Below are positions 56,787 through 64,000 of a stretch of 64,000 nucleotides of DNA, one piece after another (the stretch's first letter is position 1; the number at the start of each line of letters is the position of its first letter). A program made the position numbers and the translations under genes. The DNA is from Candidatus Epulonipiscium viviparus (lineage in GTDB: Bacteria > Bacillota > Clostridia > Lachnospirales > Cellulosilyticaceae), in contig NZ_CP117982.1 in assembly GCF_030708075.1 (NCBI RefSeq), positions 1,472,528 through 1,536,527 of the forward strand, in the 5' to 3' direction. Below the pieces are notes generated by a model, which made no database searches, had not been told where the DNA came from, and worked only from the letters and a program-made list of their open reading frames with translations.

Positions 56787-59093
56787 ATGAAAAAGAAGAT
56801 GATTGCGGCATTACTGATGTCGATGATAATAGCAGGATGTAGTAGCGATGAGGCATCTGAGCCAGTTGCGGAGCCAGTTGCAGTTGCGGAGCCAGTTGCA
56901 GTTGCGGAACCAGTTGCAGTTGCGGAACCAGTTGCAGTTGCGGAACCAGCCAAAGCAATAAAGCCTTTATTTGAAAAGCGTACAGAAGCTATGGAGATGC
57001 ATGTGTATGGAGCAGAAGTGCCATGGGCGGCGGACGCTGAGGCTATTGCAGTAGACAATAAAACCACGTTCGCATCGATAGCCGAGGCACTAAAAAACGC
57101 TATCCCAGGCGATGTAATTATTGTGCATGAGGGAGTCTATCGCGAAGCGCTGAATGTAAAACTTGATGATATAACGATTAAAAATTTTGAAGACGATTAT
57201 GTTTTGGTAACGGGAACTGAAGTGGTAACAGGCTGGGTTCCTGCAGTGGACCACCCAACTCCTGGCGTTATGATGGCTCCGGTTCATGAAAAATGGGCAA
57301 AAGCGACGATAGATTATACGCAGGTATTTGTTGATGGGGAAATGGGTGAGATGGCAAAGCATCCAAATCGTACATTAGATGAGATGATGAGCCCTACAGA
57401 GGAAGGTAGCGGATTTGACGTAGTTTCCAATATTTACAAAAACGCGAATGAGCCAGGCAGTGTTACGTTTAATAATGGGCTTCCAGATGTGGATTTAACA
57501 GGTGGTGTATTTAGAGGCTTGATCGGAAAAGCTCGCGAGTATCCGAGAGGAATTATCGTTGGCAATGAAGGTGATAGCGTGCAGTTTGAAGCTGTAAATA
57601 AGAGTCACTGGAATGCTCCAAATGCTATTGCCTCAACGTATCATAAGTTTGGGTTTGCATCGGTAATGCATAAGAATTTGATTGATGCGCCAGGTGAGTG
57701 GTATGTAGAAGATGATATGCTATACTACTTGCCAGAAGACGGCGTTGCGATGGAAGACTTGACAGTGGAGATGCAGGTGCGCGAGAAGGTACTTCTAATG
57801 AGCGGTGCGGACAACACCGTAATAGAAGGAATCAATTTCAAGGCTGGTAACGCAGATATTAGCAACGTAAAAAATATGGCAATGAGTGATTGCTCCTTCA
57901 GATATTTGTATCCGCTGTGGCTGCCTACAAATTATGGTCAAGGGCAAAGCAATTCTACAGGAATCGTGATTTCGAACTCTAGCAATAACACATTTTCGAA
58001 TATGTATGTTGCACACACATGGGGCAATGGCATCGCGGTGCTTGGTGGCAAGGGCAATACGTTTACCAATTGCATCATAGAAGATATCGGGTGGATTGGA
58101 ATTTTCACTGCAGGAATAATGGCAAAGTCTGATGAGACCAGAATTGAAGACGCTACATTTAGAGATAACGGAAGATTTCAGGTCAGAATTGAAGATCATG
58201 GAAAGGTGGACATCATTCATAGTGAATTTGTAGGGGCCATGAGCATGACCGAAGATGCCGGTGCGATTTCATCCGAAAGTACTGGTTGGATAGGCCCTCT
58301 CAATATGAAGGGATCGGAGATCGCATACAACAAAATTCACGATTTGAAAGGTGTACCAGTATCGTCCGGAGGCTATCAAAGGCAATTTATGGTAGGGATA
58401 TATCTGGAAGATGTTAACAATTATACTGCACATCACAACTTGGTTTATGATATCAAGGCGGATAATTATGATGTGGGAGATCCGAAATTTATATATGAGG
58501 GAGCAGCAATGTACTTGGGTCCTCGATATAATGCGATGTACGATCCAGTGAACTATTACAATAATGTGTTTTGGAATTGTGATATGATGATGAACTTATG
58601 GAATATAGAGATCAACAACTATGAAGAGTTGCGAGCAGGTGGAATGAAGCAGGAAGCGAACAGTGGCTTGATTGCAGATGGGCACTTTGTCAACAATTTA
58701 TTTAATGATGGATCGTTTAACCTAGGTTGGTATACACAAAATATTACAGCAACAGGGGGCAAAATCGATAACGTACCAAATCCTGATGCAAACTGGAAAA
58801 ATATTACAACCGATAGCATGGATGAGTTCTTTGCACATGGTGAAAAAATCGGATATTTATTTAATCCTGAAACTAATATGATATTGGACAAAGAAACAGG
58901 AGCTCAAAATTATGTAGATGCCGACAATGGTAATTTTAGATTAGCAGAGGACTCGCCGGCAAAAGGTGCGGGGACGCCGATTCCAGGAATAACGTCATCT
59001 GAAACTCCAGATTTGGGAGCATTAGAAGGTAGCGATTATGTGTTATCTGCAGGTGCGACGTTAGAAATTCCAATATTTAAAGAGCAAAGATAG
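56787..59093 (+). CDS. Beta-helix lipoprotein 3 (mosaic of 2 and 4)
   Basis: 768 residues. Lipobox IIAGC (cysteine 18), then an 18-bp-repeat linker (EPVAVA units). From residue 1 to about 630 it is nearly identical to lipoprotein 4. From about residue 635 to the end it follows lipoprotein 2 at about 98 percent nucleotide identity, switching near 58680. Landmarks: MEMHVYGAEVPW, VHEGVYREALNVKLDD, YTQVFVDGEMGEMAKHPN, APGEWYVEDDMLYYLPE, HTWGNGIAVLGGKG, GWIGIFTAGIMAKSD. AAGGAG precedes the ATG. Confidence 0.78.
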   Translation: MKKKMIAALLMSMIIAGCSSDEASEPVAEPVAVAEPVAVAEPVAVAEPVAVAEPAKAIKPLFEKRTEAMEMHVYGAEVPWAADAEAIAVDNKTTFASIAEALKNAIPGDVIIVHEGVYREALNVKLDDITIKNFEDDYVLVTGTEVVTGWVPAVDHPTPGVMMAPVHEKWAKATIDYTQVFVDGEMGEMAKHPNRTLDEMMSPTEEGSGFDVVSNIYKNANEPGSVTFNNGLPDVDLTGGVFRGLIGKAREYPRGIIVGNEGDSVQFEAVNKSHWNAPNAIASTYHKFGFASVMHKNLIDAPGEWYVEDDMLYYLPEDGVAMEDLTVEMQVREKVLLMSGADNTVIEGINFKAGNADISNVKNMAMSDCSFRYLYPLWLPTNYGQGQSNSTGIVISNSSNNTFSNMYVAHTWGNGIAVLGGKGNTFTNCIIEDIGWIGIFTAGIMAKSDETRIEDATFRDNGRFQVRIEDHGKVDIIHSEFVGAMSMTEDAGAISSESTGWIGPLNMKGSEIAYNKIHDLKGVPVSSGGYQRQFMVGIYLEDVNNYTAHHNLVYDIKADNYDVGDPKFIYEGAAMYLGPRYNAMYDPVNYYNNVFWNCDMMMNLWNIEINNYEELRAGGMKQEANSGLIADGHFVNNLFNDGSFNLGWYTQNITATGGKIDNVPNPDANWKNITTDSMDEFFAHGEKIGYLFNPETNMILDKETGAQNYVDADNGNFRLAEDSPAKGAGTPIPGITSSETPDLGALEGSDYVLSAGATLEIPIFKEQR
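56868..56957 (+). repeat. 18-bp repeats in the lipoprotein 3 linker
   Basis: About five units of GTTGCAGTTGCGGAACCA/GAGCCA encoding EPVAVA. Confidence 0.75.
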
Positions 59094-59120
59094 GCCAAGA
59101 GGTCTGAGAAAGGAGAATTT

Positions 59121-61445
59121 ATGAAAAAGAAGATGATTGCGGCATTACTGATGTCGATGATAATAGCAGGATGTAGTAGTGAGGAGGCAGCGGAGCCAAT
59201 TGCGGAGCCAGTTGCAGTTGCAGAACCAGTTGCAGTTGCGGAACCAGTTGCAGTTGCGGAACCAGCTGCAGTTGCGGAACCAGTTGCAGTTGCGGAGCCA
59301 GCCAAAGCAATAAAGCCTTTATTTGAAAAGCGTACAGAAGCTATGGAGATGCATGTGTATGGAGCAGAAGTGCCATGGGCGGCGGACGCTGAGGCTATTG
59401 CAGTAGACAATAAAACCACGTTCGCATCGATAGCCGAGGCACTAAAAAACGCTATCCCAGGCGATGTAATTATTGTGCATGAGGGAGTCTATCGCGAAGC
59501 GCTGAATGTAAAACTTGATGATATAACGATTAAAAATTTTGAAGACGATTATGTTTTGGTAACGGGAACTGAAGTGGTAACAGGCTGGGTTCCTGCAGTG
59601 GACCACCCAACTCCTGGCGTTATGATGGCTCCGGTTCATGAAAAATGGGCAAAAGCGACGATAGATTATACGCAGGTATTTGTTGATGGGGAAATGGGTG
59701 AGATGGCAAAGCATCCAAATCGTACATTAGATGAGATGATGAGCCCTACAGAGGAAGGTAGCGGATTTGACGTAGTTTCCAATATTTACAAAAACGCGAA
59801 TGAGCCAGGCAGTGTTACGTTTAATAATGGGCTTCCAGATGTGGATTTAACAGGTGGTGTATTTAGAGGCTTGATCGGAAAAGCTCGCGAGTATCCGAGA
59901 GGAATTATCGTTGGCAATGAAGGTGATAGCGTGCAGTTTGAAGCTGTAAATAAGAGTCACTGGAATGCTCCAAATGCTATTGCCTCAACGTATCATAAGT
60001 TTGGGTTTGCATCGGTAATGCATAAAAATTTGATTGATGCGCCAGGTGAGTGGTATGTAGAAGATGATATGCTATACTACTTGCCAGAAGACGGCGTTGC
60101 GATGGAAGACTTGACAGTGGAGATGCAGGTGCGCGAGAAGGTACTTCTAATGAGCGGTGCGGACAACACCGTAATAGAAGGAATCAATTTCAAGGCTGGT
60201 AACGCAGATATTAGCAACGTAAAAAATATGGCAATGAGTGATTGCTCCTTCAGATACTTGTATCCGCTGTGGCTGCCTACAAATTATGGCCAAGGGCAAA
60301 GCAATTCTACAGGAATCATGATTTCGAACTCTAGCAATAACACATTTTCAAATATGTATGTTGCACACACATGGGGCAATGGCATCGCGGTGCTTGGTGG
60401 CAAGGGCAATACGTTTACCAATTGCATCATAGAAGATATCGGGTGGATTGGAATTTTCACTGCAGGAATAATGGCAAAGTCTGATGAGACCAGAATTGAA
60501 GACACGACATTTAGAGATAACGGAAGATTTCAGGTCAGAATTGAAGATCATGGAAAGGTGGACATCATTCATAGCGAATTTGTAGGGGCCATGAGCATGA
60601 CTGAAGATGCCGGTGCGATTTCATCCGAAAGTACTGGTTGGATAGGCCCTCTCAATATGAAGGGATCGGAGATCGCATACAACAAAATTCACGATTTGAA
60701 AGGTGTACCAGTATCGTCCGGGGGCTATCAAAAGCAGTTTATGGTAGGGATATATCTGGAAGATGTTAACAATTATACTGCACATCACAACTTGGTTTAT
60801 GATATCAAGGCGGATAATTATGATACGGGAAATCCGAAATTTACGTATGCGGGATCGGCAATGTACTTGGGGCCTAGATATAATGCGATGTATGAGCCAG
60901 TGAACTATTACAATAATGTATTTTGGAATTGTGATGAGATGATAAACTTATGGAATATAGACATCAACAACTATGAGGAGTTGCGAGCAGGTGGAATGAA
61001 ACAGGAAGCGGACAGTGGCTTGATGGCAGATGGGCATTTTGCCAACAATATTTTTGGCGTAGGTAAAAATTTCATAAATTACTCTAACCAAGATATTAGC
61101 AAAACAGGTGCAACCATCAGAACTGTGTGGAATCCAGATCAGAAGAAAGGTATCATAACATACGATATGGAAGAGTTTTTTGCGCATGCACCGACGGCAG
61201 GGTATATGTTTAATCCAGAAAATAACTACTACGTCGCAGATGAAGATGTAGAACAGTATTTCGTCGACGCTAGCAATGGCAACTTCGAGCTTGTGGAAAA
61301 CTCTAAGGCAGTAGCAGGTGGTGTGGCAATAGACGGGATAACGGCGTCAGACGCTCCAGATGCGGGGGCATTAGAAGGCGATGCATATGTACTGTCGGCA
61401 GGTGCGACACTAGAAATTCCAATATTTAAAGAAATAATCGAATAG
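59121..61445 (+). CDS. Beta-helix lipoprotein 4
   Basis: 774 residues. The lipobox and first 620 or so residues match lipoprotein 3, but with more EPVAVA units in the linker. The last 140 residues are unique (FINYSNQDISKTG; VEQYFVDASNGNFELVEN; ITASDAPDAGALEGDAYVLS), so its C-terminal module is the divergent one. AAGGAG precedes the ATG. Last gene of the operon; the stem-loop at 61457-61500 follows. Confidence 0.78.
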   Translation: MKKKMIAALLMSMIIAGCSSEEAAEPIAEPVAVAEPVAVAEPVAVAEPAAVAEPVAVAEPAKAIKPLFEKRTEAMEMHVYGAEVPWAADAEAIAVDNKTTFASIAEALKNAIPGDVIIVHEGVYREALNVKLDDITIKNFEDDYVLVTGTEVVTGWVPAVDHPTPGVMMAPVHEKWAKATIDYTQVFVDGEMGEMAKHPNRTLDEMMSPTEEGSGFDVVSNIYKNANEPGSVTFNNGLPDVDLTGGVFRGLIGKAREYPRGIIVGNEGDSVQFEAVNKSHWNAPNAIASTYHKFGFASVMHKNLIDAPGEWYVEDDMLYYLPEDGVAMEDLTVEMQVREKVLLMSGADNTVIEGINFKAGNADISNVKNMAMSDCSFRYLYPLWLPTNYGQGQSNSTGIMISNSSNNTFSNMYVAHTWGNGIAVLGGKGNTFTNCIIEDIGWIGIFTAGIMAKSDETRIEDTTFRDNGRFQVRIEDHGKVDIIHSEFVGAMSMTEDAGAISSESTGWIGPLNMKGSEIAYNKIHDLKGVPVSSGGYQKQFMVGIYLEDVNNYTAHHNLVYDIKADNYDTGNPKFTYAGSAMYLGPRYNAMYEPVNYYNNVFWNCDEMINLWNIDINNYEELRAGGMKQEADSGLMADGHFANNIFGVGKNFINYSNQDISKTGATIRTVWNPDQKKGIITYDMEEFFAHAPTAGYMFNPENNYYVADEDVEQYFVDASNGNFELVENSKAVAGGVAIDGITASDAPDAGALEGDAYVLSAGATLEIPIFKEIIE
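59197..59302 (+). repeat. 18-bp repeats in the lipoprotein 4 linker
   Basis: About six EPVAVA-coding units, one carrying EPAAVA. The copy number differs from that in lipoprotein 3 and explains most of the length difference in the linker. Confidence 0.75.
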
Positions 61446-61456
61446 GTAAAAATAGT

Positions 61457-61500
61457 TACAGCTGTCAAAGTATAAATGCATACCTCGACAGCTGTATTTT
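61457..61500. terminator. Stem-loop between the convergent beta-helix genes
   Basis: TACAGCTGTC (61457-61466) and GACAGCTGTA (61487-61496), a perfect 10-bp stem with a 20-nt loop, followed by TTTTG. Flanked on the left by A runs, so it may act in both directions. Confidence 0.65.
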
Positions 61501-61522
61501 GTTGCGCGTGTATTGTAATTTG

Positions 61523-63580
61523 CTATTGTAACTCTTTAAACGTAGGAACTTTGAGAGTGGCGCCTGCAGATAACACCATAGCCCCACCTTCGAGAGCGCC
61601 TGCGTCTGGTGTTGCAGAAGATGTGATTTCAGATATAGAAGCGCCCCCATTGCGAGCCGGAGAAGTTTCGGTTAATCGAAAATCATGATTTTTGGCATCA
61701 ACGAAAGTAGTCTCATCTGCCATATAATTGCATTGTGGATTAAACGGATATCCAAGCGGTTCGCAATGTGTAAAAAACTCGTCTATGTCTGTAGTTGTTA
61801 AACTTTTTGACGGGCCAGTAAGAGGCACAAATTTAATTGTTGAACCGGTTGGAGTGATGATTTGCGATATATAGCTGATAGTATTGCGCGCAATTGGAAA
61901 GATGTTGTTCGCAAATATGCCGTCGCTCATTAGGCCGGAGGCATCAACTTGTTTCATTCCCTGAGCACGCAGCTCGTCGTAATTTTCAATATTGATATGC
62001 CATAAATTTATGCCTTTGTCGCAGTTCCAGGCGGTGTTGTTATACCATCGAATAGGCTTATGCATGGCGTTATATCGAGGGCCAAAGTATGCCATCGCAC
62101 CGGCGCGGTCAAATCCAGGTACGTCTTTTTTAAAGTTGTCGGCAACTATATCATAAATCAAATTGTGATGAGCGGTGTAGTTTTCGGTATCTTCCAGATA
62201 TATGCCAATCATAAACTGCTTTAAATAGCCTCCACCAGATACTGGAAATCCTTTAACGTCATGAATCTTGTTATACGCAATTTCGGATCCTTTTAAATCG
62301 AGAGGCCCAATCCAGCCGCTGCTTTCAGACGAGATAGCGCCAGCGTCTTCACTCATGCTCATAGCACCGCTAAATTCGTTGTGGATGATATCGGTTTTGC
62401 CATGCTCGCGTATTCTAATCTGAAATCTGCCATTGTCTTCGAAAGTACAGTTTTCAATTCTAGTTTTGTCAGCGGCGGTGAATATGCCAGCAGTAAAAAT
62501 TCCGATCCAACCGATATCCTTAATGATACAGTTGGTAAACAGATTGCTATGCCCATTCATTAGCGAAATGCCAGTGCCCCAGGTGTGAGCAACGTAGAGG
62601 TCTTCAAAAGTGTTGTGGCTAGATCCCGAGATATATATTCCTGTATCTTCAGTTGCGCCATCGCCATAAAATGGAGACATAATAAATGGAGAGAGGTATC
62701 TAAATGAGCAAGATTTGATGATAGAATTATTCATCCCCATGATGCTAGCACAGCCAGCTTTAAAGTTGATGCCTTCGAGTGAGAGCTCCGCGGCAGATAT
62801 GTGCAATACTTTTTCTCGCACCTGCATTTCAACTACTTCATCAGCTTTCTTTGGTAAATAATACAAATAGCCATCATCCACAAACCACTCGCCTGGTGCA
62901 TCAATCAAATTTTTATGCATCACCATTCCATAGCCAAACTTGTGAAAGCTAACATCAATTGTGGCATCAGGAGTCCAGTGATTTTTGTTTATGCCTTTAA
63001 AAGTAATTGAGTTGCCGCTATTTTCTAAGATCCAGCCAATAGGGTATTGGCGGTTTTTGCCTATCAGCCCTCTAAAGATGCCGCCAACTAAATCAACATC
63101 AGGTAAGCCGCCGTCGAAAGTGGCGTGCCCGTCGCTATCGGCATTTTTATATATATTGGAGACCTCGCCATAGCCGCTGCCTGGAGCCAATGGATTCATC
63201 ATAGCAGAGATAGTACGATTTGGGTGTCGTGCCATATCGCCCATTGCGCCATCGATAAAAACTTGAGAAAACTTAAGCGTGCTATCGTGCCATGCTTTAG
63301 AAACAGGTGCAACCAAAACGCCGGGAGTTGGGTGAGTTGCTGCCTTTTCAAAATGAGAAACAATTTCGGTTCCAGTTACTAAGACGTAATCGTCAGGAGC
63401 ATTTTTGATAGTGAGATTGTCTTTTGTGATTGTAACAGTTTCGCGATAAATTCCTTCGTGTACAATAATTGTATCGCCAGGGTGTGCCTGATTAAGAGCC
63501 GAGGTGATGGTATTTAATTCACCTGTCGCAGCTGCAGCATTCCACGGAACTTCTTTTGAAAAAACATGAATAGTATTCAT
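61523..63580 (-). CDS. Beta-helix protein without signal peptide (sixth paralog)
   Basis: 685 residues. The start is the ATG at 63580, 5 nt after GGAGG; it opens directly with MNTIHVFSKEVPW, the segment that follows the linker in the exported copies, so no signal peptide, lipobox or linker is present. Entry HEGIYRETVTITKDNLTI, FSQVFIDGAMGDMARHPN, APGEWFVDDGYLYYLPK, HTWGTGISLMNGHS and GWIGIFTAGIFTA all match, and the frame is intact to a normal C-terminus. If translated as seen it stays in the cytoplasm, unusual for this fold. It is most similar to lipoproteins 3 and 4, and convergent to them. Confidence 0.78.
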   Translation of the reverse strand: MNTIHVFSKEVPWNAAAATGELNTITSALNQAHPGDTIIVHEGIYRETVTITKDNLTIKNAPDDYVLVTGTEIVSHFEKAATHPTPGVLVAPVSKAWHDSTLKFSQVFIDGAMGDMARHPNRTISAMMNPLAPGSGYGEVSNIYKNADSDGHATFDGGLPDVDLVGGIFRGLIGKNRQYPIGWILENSGNSITFKGINKNHWTPDATIDVSFHKFGYGMVMHKNLIDAPGEWFVDDGYLYYLPKKADEVVEMQVREKVLHISAAELSLEGINFKAGCASIMGMNNSIIKSCSFRYLSPFIMSPFYGDGATEDTGIYISGSSHNTFEDLYVAHTWGTGISLMNGHSNLFTNCIIKDIGWIGIFTAGIFTAADKTRIENCTFEDNGRFQIRIREHGKTDIIHNEFSGAMSMSEDAGAISSESSGWIGPLDLKGSEIAYNKIHDVKGFPVSGGGYLKQFMIGIYLEDTENYTAHHNLIYDIVADNFKKDVPGFDRAGAMAYFGPRYNAMHKPIRWYNNTAWNCDKGINLWHINIENYDELRAQGMKQVDASGLMSDGIFANNIFPIARNTISYISQIITPTGSTIKFVPLTGPSKSLTTTDIDEFFTHCEPLGYPFNPQCNYMADETTFVDAKNHDFRLTETSPARNGGASISEITSSATPDAGALEGGAMVLSAGATLKVPTFKELQ

Positions 63581-63671
63581 AACATCCTCCAATGCAAATA
63601 TAATTTTGATGGCAGTATCTGGGTACTACCAATAATTATTTTAACACAAATTAATTTAAAAATATAGATCG

Positions 63672-63773
63672 CTATTGCTTTTTATTTTTCATGATTGCAA
63701 TAAGAATGACGAAGGCAACGATAATCCAAATCCAGATTAAAGCCGAAGCCCAATTAACGCTTTCAAAAAACAT
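63672..63773 (-). CDS. Tiny single-helix membrane protein
   Basis: 33 residues: a hydrophobic helix (ALIWIWIIVAFVILIAIM) ending in a basic tail (KNKKQ). A very strong AGGAGGTG lies 6-7 nt before the ATG, which is the main evidence that it is real. Such mini-proteins often associate with transporters or sense the membrane; here its job is unknown. It lies 91 bp upstream of the signal-less beta-helix gene on the same strand. Confidence 0.5.
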   Translation of the reverse strand: MFFESVNWASALIWIWIIVAFVILIAIMKNKKQ

Positions 63774-63992
63774 GACACGCACCTCCTTTACGATATAGTT
63801 TAACCTGTTGCTGTTCTCTTGATTCTAGCAATAGGCCAAAAGAGCAGTCAAATCATAAAAAACTCTTGCTTTTGTATGTCGTAATTGCTAAAATATATAT
63901 GGAATAATGTGGAAAATTAAACTAGAATTAATACATAAGTTAAAATAGGAGAAATGTTATTCGATAATAATAATTAAAACGGGGGAAAAATA

Positions 63993-64000
63993 ATGAAAAA
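63993..64000 (+). CDS. Start of a gene running off the right edge (partial)
   Basis: A GGGGGAAAA lies 4-9 nt before an ATG at 63993. Only MK and the first bases of a third codon are visible. The upstream region is AT-rich and free of other frames, as before the other secreted-protein genes here. Confidence 0.4.

Overview
The window is AT-rich, low-GC Gram-positive DNA. Most genes have strong AGGAGG-type ribosome binding sites, intrinsic terminators and class-typical housekeeping genes (FtsZ, RlmCD-type rRNA methyltransferase, an FMN-riboswitch riboflavin operon). The mix of iron alcohol dehydrogenases, lipoprotein beta-helix proteins, FIVAR-like surface proteins and a ferredoxin-nitroreductase suggests an anaerobic, fermentative, carbohydrate-degrading member of the Clostridia, probably Lachnospirales. 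A gut symbiont of the Epulopiscium/Cellulosilyticum type would fit, but that is a guess.

Region 1 (1-20.6 kb) is a conventional chromosome segment. It holds the ftsZ 3' end, an rRNA methyltransferase, and a minus-strand catabolic operon (DeoC-like aldolase, AEC transporter, SDR, Zn-ADH, Fe-ADH, LacI regulator, ferredoxin-nitroreductase) with a clear promoter and a candidate operator. A QueD-like protein with an added zinc ribbon, a membrane-anchored RTX-like protein, a nitroreductase and three GNAT genes follow. Next are ribD-ribE-ribBA-ribH behind an FMN riboswitch and its terminator, a rhodanese, a divergent PNPOx/HxlR pair with overlapping promoters, a small DUF4177-like gene, two coiled-coil proteins and an AraC regulator.

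Region 2 (20.7-44.9 kb) is an accessory region dominated by repeats. It holds a secreted beta-helix protein, then a very long minus-strand surface protein built from two kinds of tandem repeat (54 bp and 24 bp). Downstream of its stop codon lie at least three promoterless, degenerate copies of its 3' end. After an iron alcohol dehydrogenase comes a solitary 23S rRNA gene with its own promoter, processing stem and terminator but no 16S or 5S. A TSP3 (calcium-binding)/33-bp-repeat/class-3-lipase protein gene follows, broken by nine indels whose sum restores the frame. Then come three tandem YD-repeat secreted proteins and three tandem UPF0145 (YbjQ) proteins; each array also contains a decayed extra copy.

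Region 3 (44.9-64 kb) has a secreted 5'-nucleotidase-type phosphatase, an anchored cyclophilin, a GyrB/ParE-GyrA/ParC type II topoisomerase pair and a DUF896 protein. It ends with an operon of four large beta-helix lipoproteins. The third is a mosaic of the second and the fourth. A sixth, signal-less paralog lies on the opposite strand, followed by a tiny membrane protein and the first codons of another gene.

The common thread of regions 2-3 is cell-surface and secreted proteins expanded by tandem duplication, internal tandem repeats and recombination. The strongest candidates for something new are the reservoir-like cassette array at 23.1-26.1 kb, the solitary 23S operon, and the mosaic beta-helix family.
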